From: Endozoicomonas sp965208385
GTDB lineage: Bacteria; Pseudomonadota; Gammaproteobacteria; Pseudomonadales; Endozoicomonadaceae
Reading direction: 5' to 3'
Length of the DNA stretch: 64,000 nt
Assembly (NCBI GenBank): GCA_965208385.1
Contig: CBDBOO010000092.1
Location: forward strand, 195,727-259,726
Part shown: one piece after another, positions 16,497-26,220 of the stretch
Numbering within the stretch: position 1 is the first letter of the stretch
Layout of the letters: every line of letters starts with the position of its first letter
Notes under the pieces: generated by a model
Databases searched by the model: none
What the model saw: the letters and a program-made list of their open reading frames with translations, nothing else
What the model was told of the DNA's origin: nothing
Translations under genes and position numbers: made by a program

Positions 16497-18524
16497 AGTA
16501 TTTTCCAATCCTAAAATGAGCCTGAAAGAAGCATAAGCCAGTGCGCTCAGGCCTTTCGTTCAAAAATGGTTTTAAAAAGTGATTCTCGTGCAGACTGAAG
16601 CCTTTCTGCTGCTTCATTATCGCTCATAGAATCAGCCTTTGCTTGTAGAGCTTCAAGAGTGATTCCTTTCTTCAAATATTTTGCACTTTTTGGTAATGAT
16701 TTGAATTTTTCGTACGGTGTCATCATATTTTCATAAAGATACTTTTTTCTCTCCTTACCTTTCTTGTCTACGACAGTTTCAGCAAAGAAACAGGGCCTGT
16801 GATAATTCAGGTAGGGGGTGAGATATTTTCGATTGAATTCATTTACTTCTGTCGCATATTTTTGTGGAATATGGGCATAACCAAGTATCTTTCTTATAAC
16901 TGCACCGTTTTTACATTCTGCAAGCGCGTTGTCGTTTGTTTTTCTTGATCTTGATTTCGTGAATTTTATATGAAGATTGTCGAGTAGTTTTGCTACGCTA
17001 TAATTTATATACTCTGATCCGTTATCCGAGTGAAAACCCTGTAATTTAAAGGGGAAAGCTGCCAGAATCTCTTCAAGCACAGGGATCAGAAAGGCTTCGC
17101 TAATTCTCTCCACTGTGCAAACAATCTGGAATTGAGTCATCTCATCAACAGCATTAATGTGATACAAACCTTTCACTTTGTCTTTATCACCCTGATGAAC
17201 CGTATCGATTCGAATAAAACCTGGTTGTCCTTCAGGAGCTGGACGACGACGTGTGCCAGCTTCTGTCGCATATTTTTGTGGAATATGGGCATAACCAAGT
17301 ATCTTTCTTATAACTGCACCGTTTTTACATTCTGCAAGCGCGTTGTCGTTTGTTTTTCTTGATCTTGATTTCGTGAATTTTATATGAAGATTGTCGAGTA
17401 GTTTTGCTACGCTATAATTTATATACTCTGATCCGTTATCCGAGTGAAAACCCTGTAATTTAAAGGGGAAAGCTGCCAGAATCTCTTCAAGCACAGGGAT
17501 CAGAAAGGCTTCGCTAATTCTCTCCACTGTGCAAACAATCTGGAATTGAGTCATCTCATCAACAGCATTAATGTGATACAAACCTTTCACTTTGTCTTTA
17601 TCACCCTGATGAACCGTATCGATTCGAATAAAACCTGGTTGTCCTTCAGGAGCTGGACGACGACGTGTGCCAATGGCTCGCTTTACTGGACGTGTGCAGT
17701 CCTTGTGGGTTCGGATATTACGATATGTATTTGATTGCCTGAGATTGTAGAGGTGTGAAACCGAGATGCCGGCCAGTCGCTCGTAACGCTCGTCACCCCG
17801 TAAAAAAGCCCTTTCACAGAGTTTCTTAATGGCTACCCCATTCAGGTCGTTATGCAATCGATCCGTCTCAGCCAGAAGCCTTGTATCGGCCTTGGTGTAT
17901 TTGGATTTGAAACCATTGATTGTGCGCTGTTTACGCTTCAGAGTCCCCTTCGACTGACAGGCATGAATAAGGCGGGTAATCTGCGATCTTGAGATGCCGG
18001 CCAGTCGCTCGTAACGCTCGTCACCCCGTAAAAAAGCCCTTTCACAGAGTTTCTTAATGGCTACCCCATTCAGGTCGTTATGCAATCGATCCGTCTCAGC
18101 CAGAAGCCTTGTATCGGCCTTGGTGTATTTGGATTTGAAACCATTGATTGTGCGCTGTTTACGCTTCAGAGTCCCCTTCGACTGACAGGCATGAATAAGG
18201 CGGGTAATCTGCGATCTTGAGTAGCCTGTAGCCACTGCGAGATAACGCTTAATGAGCCCCTTGTCGGGCCTGCTGAGCGCTCGATATTTGAAGTACCTTA
18301 AAGTCACCTCAACCCACTGATAACATTCATCTTTTGATTCCCATCCGGGCTCAATATCAGGGGCGTAATGAAGCAGTTCTTGCACTTGTGACAGTGTCTT
18401 TATGAGCCTTGTATTCATGATAACTTTCATCCTGTAATCATGGACGAAAGATCCAATTGCGGCGGGCTCATTTCATATTGGAAATTAGAGCCTCCTTTAG
18501 GCTCATTTCATATTGGAAGAGACT
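16497..18524 (-). mobile_element. DDE insertion sequence, copy A, with two internal duplications (2028 bp)
   Basis: Ends are AGTATTTTCCAATCC and the complement of TTGGAAGAGACT, with a 5-base duplication AGGCC (16492-16496 and 18525-18529). It is 642 bases longer than copy B (26979-28364). The excess is two tandem duplications: 414 bases (units starting 16846 and 17260) and 228 bases (units starting 17763 and 17991). The right end also holds two direct copies of GCTCATTTCATATTGGAA. Confidence 0.92.
16547..18430 (-). CDS. DDE transposase with duplicated internal segments (627 aa)
   Basis: Same protein as at 27029-28270 but with two segments repeated: about 76 residues of the N-terminal DNA-binding region (SRSQITRLIHACQSKG... 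to ERLAGI) and about 138 residues covering the catalytic core (GTRRRPAPEG... to QKYATE). Both duplications are multiples of three, so the frame stays open. The core repeats IDTVHQGD and FHSDNGSEY twice. The protein would have two catalytic cores and is unlikely to fold normally; an assembly artefact is also possible. Confidence 0.8.
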   Translation of the reverse strand: MKVIMNTRLIKTLSQVQELLHYAPDIEPGWESKDECYQWVEVTLRYFKYRALSRPDKGLIKRYLAVATGYSRSQITRLIHACQSKGTLKRKQRTINGFKSKYTKADTRLLAETDRLHNDLNGVAIKKLCERAFLRGDERYERLAGISRSQITRLIHACQSKGTLKRKQRTINGFKSKYTKADTRLLAETDRLHNDLNGVAIKKLCERAFLRGDERYERLAGISVSHLYNLRQSNTYRNIRTHKDCTRPVKRAIGTRRRPAPEGQPGFIRIDTVHQGDKDKVKGLYHINAVDEMTQFQIVCTVERISEAFLIPVLEEILAAFPFKLQGFHSDNGSEYINYSVAKLLDNLHIKFTKSRSRKTNDNALAECKNGAVIRKILGYAHIPQKYATEAGTRRRPAPEGQPGFIRIDTVHQGDKDKVKGLYHINAVDEMTQFQIVCTVERISEAFLIPVLEEILAAFPFKLQGFHSDNGSEYINYSVAKLLDNLHIKFTKSRSRKTNDNALAECKNGAVIRKILGYAHIPQKYATEVNEFNRKYLTPYLNYHRPCFFAETVVDKKGKERKKYLYENMMTPYEKFKSLPKSAKYLKKGITLEALQAKADSMSDNEAAERLQSARESLFKTIFERKA

Positions 18525-18590
18525 AGGCCTTTAAATTTCTGAAAGCTTGTCTACGCTTAATCTCCCTGATTCCAATAACGCCTTCATGAC

Positions 18591-19472
18591 ATGACTGGAT
18601 ACAGCCACGGTATAAACAGAACATTGATAATTTCAGTTCTGTTCCTGTTGCCAACCTTATTATTGGCCATGGACCCTCCGGAGAGACAAGATCGGGCCAG
18701 CGGATCTCCACCAGATATTATCACCGTGGATAATATGGCTACTTTTATTGGTAAAGCGTTTGAGCTGAGCGCCCACAACCCCATACTGGTTGTATTCGAT
18801 ATCGATAATGTATTGCTGCACTGTGTACCAACCACAGTGTCTTCAATAACTTCCGGCGCCTGTCCGGACGACAAAGACGACAGTCACCTATTACCTGGAC
18901 CAATGCTGTCATCCATTGCAGCCATGAGTGTCTCAGAAGGTGCCAGCCTGATGGTGGGTACAGGCGCTTCACCGCAGTATTTCCTGGCAAAACAACCGAA
19001 ACAGCATGCTATATCAGGCGAGCTGACAAAATGGATTAATGAACTTACCCAGATAGCAGACGTTATCTGCCTTACCTCGCGAGATTCAGTGAAACCTGCC
19101 GAATTGGTGCACCATGGTCTGAGGTTACTGAGTTCTCATAACGCCATTGAGCTGGAAACATTAGAGAATGAGAAGATACAAAAACATCCCCATTGTAACT
19201 ACCAGAACAATATTATTTACACAGGTTTTGAACCAAAAGGCCCACCGCTGTTAACTTTCTGTGAATTCAGTGCCACCGCATATCATACGGTATTATTCAT
19301 CGATGATGATCTGAAGAAAGTTCAGAGCGTGGTGGATACACTGCATGCAGCAGGAATACATGTTCTGGGTTATCATTTGACTGGGAAGCGCGTTGGGATG
19401 TGTTCGTGGAAAAGTCCTGCTCAAAGCAGTTTTAAAGAAGAACCTTTCTTTCATGCTGAGCCCGAAGATTAG
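18591..19472 (+). CDS. DUF2608 HAD-like secreted protein
   Basis: A 293-residue protein with an N-terminal signal peptide (NRTLIISVLFLLPTLLLA). HAD-like motifs follow: VFDIDNVLL (motif I) and LFIDDDLKKV (motif IV-like), with ICLTSRDS between as a possible motif II. DUF2608 proteins occur in host-associated bacteria, and their substrates are not known. The start codon lies 67 bases after the end of a transposon, so its native promoter may have been lost or replaced. Confidence 0.75.
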   Translation: MTGYSHGINRTLIISVLFLLPTLLLAMDPPERQDRASGSPPDIITVDNMATFIGKAFELSAHNPILVVFDIDNVLLHCVPTTVSSITSGACPDDKDDSHLLPGPMLSSIAAMSVSEGASLMVGTGASPQYFLAKQPKQHAISGELTKWINELTQIADVICLTSRDSVKPAELVHHGLRLLSSHNAIELETLENEKIQKHPHCNYQNNIIYTGFEPKGPPLLTFCEFSATAYHTVLFIDDDLKKVQSVVDTLHAAGIHVLGYHLTGKRVGMCSWKSPAQSSFKEEPFFHAEPED

Positions 19473-19538
19473 AAATACCCATTCAACCTGGATTCAATGA
19501 ACGAGCATTTGCCAACAAACTGCAGAACAACCATATAC

Positions 19539-20138
19539 CTACCTGGCAGGGACCAGGCAATGTTCTTCAATAATATCAAAGTGCCTGCGTGAAATAGCAT
19601 CATACCCTTCGATGGTTTGTTCCACTGCTGGAACATATGCATACGGATATCTGATAACCGTTTTGTTGTCAGAATAGAGACTGAAATATTCCCATACATA
19701 GTCAGAAACGTAATCTTCTTTCTGAATATTTATATCTTTTTTGTGTGAATACTTTTGGAAAGGATGGGAAGGATGGGAAGGATGGGAAGGCACTGGGCAC
19801 TCATCGGCTTCCTCATCACAGGAAGGTGCTGGTACACGAGCTGCATCCACCCACAGATAAAAACCCATATATTGACTGTTTAAATTTTCAGGGGTGACCA
19901 CTTGAACATTATCTTTGCTGCCTGTTTCCAGATTATCAGTTCGTACGATAATCCTGTAATCGCATAAAGGATTAAACTCATCTTTCAAATCTTTATCCAA
20001 TACTTTCGGTGTATTGTATTTTTCCGAATTAAACACCGTATTGGCAGGCAACTCTCCAGCCAATGCATTAATAGCCATAAAAGGTAAAAGTATGGCCAGA
20101 CTTACAACTGATATAATTTTGTTTTTCTGAGTCATCAT
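19539..20138 (-). CDS. Secreted hypothetical protein with PSH repeats
   Basis: A 199-residue protein with a signal peptide (IISVVSLAILLPFMAINALA) and a good ribosome site (AAGGAG upstream of the double ATG). The middle carries PSHPSHPSHP, coded by a perfect 9-base tandem repeat (AAGGATGGG on the plus strand, about 19757-19786). Such a repeat can change length by slippage in three-residue steps. Family not recognised. It converges with the DUF2608 gene. Confidence 0.6.
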   Translation of the reverse strand: MMTQKNKIISVVSLAILLPFMAINALAGELPANTVFNSEKYNTPKVLDKDLKDEFNPLCDYRIIVRTDNLETGSKDNVQVVTPENLNSQYMGFYLWVDAARVPAPSCDEEADECPVPSHPSHPSHPFQKYSHKKDINIQKEDYVSDYVWEYFSLYSDNKTVIRYPYAYVPAVEQTIEGYDAISRRHFDIIEEHCLVPAR

Positions 20139-20317
20139 GAGCCCATCTCCTTATAAATACTAATCTCAAGGAGTAAGACTATGGTTTTTATTCAAGGTTC
20201 ATACATTTTGCAGGGAATAGCTGACCAGACGGTTACTCTACCTCACTACTGATCAGCCTGCTTTATGACACTGTATGACAAAATTCTGAAAAAGTTCTGA
20301 AAAAAAGCCTAAAATAC

Positions 20318-20617
20318 TCAAACTAGGTGATTTTTGGACAGTGCCCGATGGATTTTCCCGGATGTTTTCGCCAGGATACTGACATCCCCCAGAGTCGGTA
20401 TCTCACCAGCGTTCAGCCGATCATTCCAGCTCTCCAGTTCCTGATCCAGGTACTCCATCAGTTTTTTCGGACAGCCCCGACAGGTTCCGATACAGATTTC
20501 AGCTTCTGAAAGCCCGAATGGAATGCTTTCCCTGACCTGCTCAATCAGGTTTTTCATCGCAGTTGGGGTATCCGGTTTCATTAGATGCTGTCTGATTCCT
20601 GAAGCTGATATTGCCAT
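20318..20617 (-). CDS. Conserved small cytoplasmic protein of unknown function
   Basis: A 99-residue protein, helical, with a CIGTCRGC cysteine cluster and KKLMEYLDQELESW. No signal peptide or membrane segment. The cluster could bind a metal. Similar small proteins occur in other gammaproteobacteria in my recollection, but I cannot give a family name. The gene stands alone. Confidence 0.6.
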   Translation of the reverse strand: MAISASGIRQHLMKPDTPTAMKNLIEQVRESIPFGLSEAEICIGTCRGCPKKLMEYLDQELESWNDRLNAGEIPTLGDVSILAKTSGKIHRALSKNHLV

Positions 20618-20746
20618 TCTACCTGATACTATCTATCAGAAAATCCGGAACTATTCCTGCAATGGAAGTTCTAATGCATTGATATAAGGACAGTATCAGG
20701 AGCTCAACAGGGATGAATATTGGACAAACACCTATACACAATCAGG

Positions 20747-22139
20747 TGGTGTGTGGCTTGAATAATGTCAGGCATGCAGGTTGTGAGCCACTGGAAACCC
20801 GTAGCGATCCATCTTCGACCAGAAAGCATCCCAATAACCCGTTGACTTCGCCAGAGCTCGTAATGTTAATAGCATTGACGCCCCTTGTTCCTTCCATCGC
20901 ATGCCTGACTTACACATGCGCTGCTTAACCAGCGTTTTGCAAGCAGCTTCTGTTACACCAGAACCAATTGGTAACTTGTTTTCCAACGCTTCTGGATAAA
21001 TCATTTGGTGCCAGTGATTTTTGAAATAAGTTCTGGCTTTATCCAGTTTTTCTTTAGAAACAAGACGTTTATTCCCGGGAGCTGCTTTCTTTAATTCCAA
21101 CCATAAACGTTTTGCCTTACCAGGGGTGTTTTTTAATTCGTGCAGTGTTGATCTTAACCAGGCTTTGCGTTCATTCTGCATTTTTTTACCCGGATATATA
21201 GCTTCTGCCGCTTCTGCCACATATTCGCTAACGTGATAAAAATCCAGAATTTGAATCGATGTAACAGGCTCAAGAAACGTCCAATTATCTGGCGCCCCAT
21301 CAGCAACTCCAACGTAAGTGGCATCAGGAAAACGAGACTTCATTTTCTCAATGTCAGAAGAGAACCGCCTTATAAAAGTTTCTTTTCCGTATTCGGGGGC
21401 AGCGGCAGCGTACACCGTGTGCATTCGATTTCCTTCTTCATCATAAAGCGCAATAGTTCCGCACATTGCAATTCTGTAGCCCTCTTTATAAAGCAAGTTT
21501 GCACCATCCAGCCCCAAGCTAACTGTGGCTACTGGCTCGGGTAAATCCGGTAATTCATAAGTCCAGGATTCTTCTTTGGCCTGAGCAATACTGGCAACAA
21601 CTTCTGCCAGGTCTTTAGCGGTTCTTCGATGGATTTTACGTCCGTGGTTTCTTAGAAAATCTTGCTCTACTTCAGTGGAAGGCATGTGGGCAAACTTCCA
21701 ACTGACCATGCAGGCATGTCGCGGGGTTGAATTAACAACAATTCGTGCAGATTGATCAAGGGGACAATAAATAGCACCGCCTTCACGACTTTGATAGATA
21801 AAACGATTGACCCTAACCGCTCCCCATGGAGTTTCATAAACCTTCAATTCTTTTTTACTTTTACTGGTCAACCGAACATTGCCAAGCGTAATGGGAGAAC
21901 CGTCAGTATCAAGCCACTCAAGTTGCTTTTTTGTTCCCAGTTGTCCCGCTTCATTTAAGGCATCTTGCAAATGATTTTCGAAATCCACCATTGAGCGATT
22001 GTGCGGGATTTTGATAACGATTTCTGTGATTTCATCGTTGGATGAAAGGACTGAGCTGTACATATTTCTCAACGCCAAAAAGCCTATACGACCATACTAG
22101 TGTAGTCGTTTTTCTTGACATTGTTTAAATCACACACCC
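20747..22139 (-). mobile_element. Second ISKra4-type insertion sequence (1393 bp)
   Basis: Imperfect terminal repeats: GGTGTGTGGCTTGAATAATG at the left and GGTGTGTGATTTAAACAATG as the complement of the right end. Flanked by an 8-base duplication CAATCAGG (20739-20746 and 22140-22147). One transposase gene on the minus strand. Confidence 0.9.
20768..22078 (-). CDS. ISKra4-family transposase
   Basis: A 436-residue transposase. Core motifs are LGLDGANLLYK, GVADGAPDNWTFL and LPIGSGVTEAACKTLV followed by KQRMCKSGMRWK. It shares the family signature with the protein at 11988-13421 but differs clearly elsewhere, so it is a separate element. The frame is intact. Confidence 0.9.
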   Translation of the reverse strand: MALRNMYSSVLSSNDEITEIVIKIPHNRSMVDFENHLQDALNEAGQLGTKKQLEWLDTDGSPITLGNVRLTSKSKKELKVYETPWGAVRVNRFIYQSREGGAIYCPLDQSARIVVNSTPRHACMVSWKFAHMPSTEVEQDFLRNHGRKIHRRTAKDLAEVVASIAQAKEESWTYELPDLPEPVATVSLGLDGANLLYKEGYRIAMCGTIALYDEEGNRMHTVYAAAAPEYGKETFIRRFSSDIEKMKSRFPDATYVGVADGAPDNWTFLEPVTSIQILDFYHVSEYVAEAAEAIYPGKKMQNERKAWLRSTLHELKNTPGKAKRLWLELKKAAPGNKRLVSKEKLDKARTYFKNHWHQMIYPEALENKLPIGSGVTEAACKTLVKQRMCKSGMRWKEQGASMLLTLRALAKSTGYWDAFWSKMDRYGFPVAHNLHA

Positions 22140-23998
22140 CAATCAGGCAGGCGAAACCAGTTATTATTCGTCCGCCAGTTCGAACCCTGAGCCTTATTCC
22201 GGAATCTCAGCCAATCAAACAGGTCGGAATAAAGACACCTGTTACAACAACTCCCGTCTCGCCTGGAAAAGTGTCCCTGTTCAGACCAGAACATGCCAGC
22301 CACATTCTATTTATGAGCCACATTCTATTGATGAGCCAACTTCCGACCCTGCCAGTGAATCGTATTCAAGTGAAGAGTTGCTGGGAATAGAACGCAGTAT
22401 TTTGGAAGGTACTTTGAATACCAAAGAGCCATGCCCGGACGAGCTATTAAGGCAGGTCATTGCCAATGCAGTCAGAAATGGCAATCTTGAGGTTCTAAAG
22501 CAGTGCCATGCCAGCAATATAACTCTGAACTTTGATATAAAATGCAGGTATCGATCCGATCGAACAGGTTCTAGCCAGACGCCGGTAAGCACCATTAATC
22601 TCATGCATCTGGCCATTCTCTCCGGCAACTATCAATGTGCGGTTTTCCTTGATGATTTACATCCCTCCCTGAAAACATCTCACAGCCACTTCAGCTGCAC
22701 CTGGGGAGCAAGAAATCCGATATTTTCCGCCAGCCCGCTGGAACTGGCCTCTGCCCAGATGCAGTTTAAAAAAGACCCGGTACAGACCGAAGCCCAAAAT
22801 CCGGGTTTCAGTCAATGGCTGAAAAACTATGCAGATTTGGTGGGCGTTACCTTGATTGAGACTGACGATGCCGCTCTAACTGACACTCTATGCAAGATAT
22901 TGTTTAATGATCAGAAGACCGGCTATTTCTGTCGGCTAAGCACATTAGAAGCAGCTCAAACAGCGTTTCTTCCCCAGGTTATGAAAAGTTTCCTGCTTCC
23001 ACATCATTTTTCACTTCGCAAGGCTAACCTGTCCTTTGAGGAACTGGTTGAAGCAGCCTACGACAATGTTAAATTACACAGCGCACTGATTACGTACTGC
23101 GCTAGTCTTGACCCTATTCTTAAAGAGCTGGCTCTGGAAAAATATGATGCGGAAGTTATTCTGTTCGTAAACCATGAAGATGAGCGACAGTGTCAACTGC
23201 CTCTTGCCATTCATCGCCAGCACCCGCTCGCTGATAGCCTCGTGTACGATGATAAAACAGGGAAAACCATGGATCATGTTAAATCCGGACGACCTTTCAG
23301 AGGAAAATGCCGGGTCATCATTGAAGGCCATGGTTCATCCAGAAAAATAGCCAGCCTGAATGGTCATAAATTTTGTCAAATGCTGCTGATATCAATGAGA
23401 GTTAACTACGGTGTTCATTTACCTGAAAATATGGTGTTCATTCTTAATAGCTGCTCCACGGCAGAAGAGCGCAGGGAAGGGGAAAACTTTTTCACCATGT
23501 TTGCCAGTGAATTAGCAAAACAGAAAATCAATGCCGAAGTCAGAGCTTCCAATGGCTATGTCTGGAGTGGTTTTGGTGAAGACGGCTCAGCCCTTGGGTT
23601 GTGCTTTGTGGGACGGGGAAGTAATAAAACAGGTTGGGATGTAGAATCCTGGCAGGGGCCGGATGCCTGCCTGAGAATGGCAGGACAGGAAAAGATCAAG
23701 GGGATTACTGAATTCAACCGCGTCTATGACCTGGTCTGGAAAATTACTGTTTATAACGGACAGATTTCCCAGAGCGTACTGAGAAGCCAGAACCTTGATG
23801 ATAGCGAAGGCCTGTATTCACTCAGGCCCTTGCGGTAAACGTAAACGCCAACTCTCCATTCTTAACAGCGCCATCATCTGAAATACCCGTCAGGTAGAAT
23901 GAAATAAAAAATGCTTATAAAGCAGTCGTTTATAACTTTTTCTGTTAGAATCGATTCCACAATCATTGATTGAAAATAACAAAAACAAAGGGTGTAGT

Positions 23999-24100
23999 AT
24001 GTTTGTATCCCGTTCAACTCAAAATTCTGTTCGTAGCTCCACGACCCTCTTTATGGGCAGCATTCTTCTGATAATTCTGGCCAGACACATAGTAATGTGA
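23999..24100 (+). CDS. Possible 33-residue membrane peptide
   Basis: ATG 23999 opens a 33-residue frame with one hydrophobic segment (LFMGSILLIILA) and a weak upstream AAGGG. It is the only coding candidate in the 23839-24208 gap. No family recognised; it may be a chance frame. Confidence 0.25.
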   Translation: MFVSRSTQNSVRSSTTLFMGSILLIILARHIVM

Positions 24101-24208
24101 GTATCAGAATTACTTTTCGAAACAAAAGTACCCCTTACTCGCTGTAGACTTGGCTCTATGGATGGCAATACTCTGTGTGCAGGAATGCCGAAACATAAGA
24201 GGGACACC

Positions 24209-26071
24209 ATGAGCCAGTTCAGCCTTCTGAAAAAACGACGGTTTCTGCCGTTTTTCTCTACCCAGTTTCTGGGTGCCTTTAACGATAATATCTATAAAAA
24301 CACTCTTTTGTTGATGGTCGCTTTTGCGGCCGCCGAAAGTCTGCCGTTTACTTCCGGTCTGTTCATCAATCTGGCAGCCGGATTATTCATCCTGCCATTT
24401 TTTCTTTTCTCAAGTATTGCCGGACAGCTGGCTGACAAATACGAAAAATCATTAATCATCCGACGTATAAAACTGGTAGAAATTGCCATCATGGCTGTAG
24501 CAGCTTCCTTTATTATCAGCCAGAACTATTCAGTCTTACTCCTGTTATTATTTCTTATGGGAACCCAGAGCGCCTTTTTCGGGCCGGTAAAATACGCCCT
24601 TATCCCCCAGCATCTGAAAGAAGATGAACTAATAGGCGGCAATGCCCTGGTAGAAATGGGAACCTTTGTGGCCATTCTGGCTGGAACACTGGGTGCCGGC
24701 CTACTGGTCGAGCTCGATAATGCCCGTTACTGGGTGGCAGGCAGTGTAGTCGTATTGGCTATTATTGGCTGGCTTGTGAGCAGAGGCATACCTGAAGCCA
24801 AGGCATCGGCTCCGGAACTCGAAACTAACTGGAATATATTCACCCAGACGGCACAAATTGTTCGGGATTCCAGAAAAGACCACGCGGTCTTCCAGTCCAT
24901 TCTCGCTATTTCATGGTTCTGGGCTCTGGGCGCAGCCTATCTCACACAGCTTCCCAATCTTGCCAGCAATGTATTGAACGGTTCGCCTCAGGTGGTCAGC
25001 GTTATGTTGGCAGCCTTTATTATTGGTGTCGCTGGCGGCTCCCTGATTTGCGAGAGACTTTCCAGAGGTCAAATTGAAATTGGTATTGTGCCCATTGGCT
25101 CTATTGGTCTAACCCTGTTTGGTCTTGACCTGTTTTTCGCCATTGACCCCGTCAATACTTCAGCCCTGTTAAACATCAGTGAATTTTTATCTTTTGGTGC
25201 CAATATACGACTGCTGTTCGATCTGTCCATGATTGGCTTTTTTGGGGGGCTGTTTATTGTTCCTTTATATGCCCTTATTCAGCAACGCACCGCAGAAAGC
25301 TATAGAGCCCGAATTATTGCTTCACTGAACGTCATGAACTCTTTATTCATGGTGGGCAGCGCCGTTGCCGGAATCCTTCTTCTTGGCATGGCCGGATTCT
25401 CCATTCCGGAGTTTTTCCTGACCCTGTCACTCATCAATATTGCTGTCAGCATTTATGTTTATAAGCAGGTTCCTGAATTCACACTCCGATTTGTTATCTG
25501 GATGTTGTCGCACACCATGTACCGGGTAAAACACAAAGGTTTAGAACACATACCGGATGAAGGCCCTGCAGTTCTGGTGTGCAACCATGTTTCCTATGTG
25601 GACGCCTTATTGATTGGTGGTGCGGTGAAACGTCCGGTTCGTTTTGTGATGGATATGGAAATTTATCAAAATAAAGCGTTCCACTGGTTTTTCAGGGAAG
25701 CCAAAACCATTCCTATCTGTTCCCCGAAAAAAGATCCGGTTATTTATCAACAGGCTTTTGAGCTGATAGATCAGGAACTCGAGCAGGGTAATCTTATCTG
25801 CATATTCCCGGAAGGAAAGCTGACGAAAGACGGAACTATCAACGAATTTCGCCCGGGCATTGAGAACATCATTGAGAAAAACCCGGTTCCTGTTATTCCC
25901 ATGGCGCTGCACGGACTCTGGGGCAGCTTTTTCAGTCACAAAGAAGGGTTTGCTTTTTCAACCCTGCCAAAACGATTCTGGTCAAGAGTCAAACTGATTG
26001 TTTCCGAGCCCCGTACTCCGGATAGCGTGAATGCTGAAAGCCTGGAGCAACAGGTCAGGGAAATGGCATAA
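24209..26071 (+). CDS. LplT-like MFS transporter fused to PlsC acyltransferase
   Basis: A 620-residue inner-membrane protein. Residues 1 to about 420 are an MFS domain close to the lysophospholipid flippase LplT (FLGAFNDNIYKN, GPVKYALIPQHL). The C-terminal part is a 1-acyl-glycerophosphate acyltransferase-type domain with NHVSYVD (about 459-465, the HX4D motif) and FPEGKLTKDG (about 532). Together these would flip lysophospholipids inward and re-acylate them. The acyl-ACP synthetase (AMP-binding) domain found in longer relatives is absent. ATG 24209 has AGAGGG upstream; the frame extends to 24158 without a site. Confidence 0.88.
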   Translation: MSQFSLLKKRRFLPFFSTQFLGAFNDNIYKNTLLLMVAFAAAESLPFTSGLFINLAAGLFILPFFLFSSIAGQLADKYEKSLIIRRIKLVEIAIMAVAASFIISQNYSVLLLLLFLMGTQSAFFGPVKYALIPQHLKEDELIGGNALVEMGTFVAILAGTLGAGLLVELDNARYWVAGSVVVLAIIGWLVSRGIPEAKASAPELETNWNIFTQTAQIVRDSRKDHAVFQSILAISWFWALGAAYLTQLPNLASNVLNGSPQVVSVMLAAFIIGVAGGSLICERLSRGQIEIGIVPIGSIGLTLFGLDLFFAIDPVNTSALLNISEFLSFGANIRLLFDLSMIGFFGGLFIVPLYALIQQRTAESYRARIIASLNVMNSLFMVGSAVAGILLLGMAGFSIPEFFLTLSLINIAVSIYVYKQVPEFTLRFVIWMLSHTMYRVKHKGLEHIPDEGPAVLVCNHVSYVDALLIGGAVKRPVRFVMDMEIYQNKAFHWFFREAKTIPICSPKKDPVIYQQAFELIDQELEQGNLICIFPEGKLTKDGTINEFRPGIENIIEKNPVPVIPMALHGLWGSFFSHKEGFAFSTLPKRFWSRVKLIVSEPRTPDSVNAESLEQQVREMA

Positions 26072-26220
26072 ATCCAGGCGGGCTGACAGTTCCCTCCATA
26101 AATAGGAGTGGGCCTGTTTCTGAAACTGGAATCCTGATAGGTCATACGCCAGTATTCAGGTATATTGCTCCCCGCTTTTGAGCAATACCCGCTCCTGAGA
26201 CAGATAATTGGCTTATTGAA

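Larger units (their letters stand above)
20713..23838 (+). pseudogene. C80-like cysteine peptidase / effector-like protein, interrupted by an IS
   Basis: ATG 20713, with AGGAG about 10 bases upstream, starts MNIGQTPIHNQ and then meets the IS at 20747-22139. Removing the IS and one CAATCAGG copy gives an uninterrupted 574-residue frame: ...HNQ-AGETSYYSSASS... to 23838. The first 80 or so residues are Ser/Pro/Thr-rich and disordered, with a doubled EPHSI unit. Next come ankyrin-like helical segments (AVRNGNLEVLKQCHA, NLMHLAILSGNYQCAVF). The C-terminal half has a caspase-like dyad, VIIEGHGSS and FILNSCSTAEE, resembling the C80 self-cleaving peptidases of MARTX toxins. A secreted effector is plausible. 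The remaining 3' frame could be expressed only from a chance start such as TTG 22378. Confidence 0.75.

Noticed and set aside
16189..16536. 115-residue open frame upstream of the DDE element
   Set aside because: Most of it is the MITE at 16224-16419; the frame is a by-product of the repeat and the transposon end.
17132..17734. Direct repeats that could suggest a CRISPR-like array
   Set aside because: They are the two copies of a 414-base duplication within a transposase gene, without short regular spacers.
22115..22390. 91-residue open frame before the peptidase part
   Set aside because: It starts inside the IS end and is out of frame with the true peptidase frame, which continues from 22148 in another phase.
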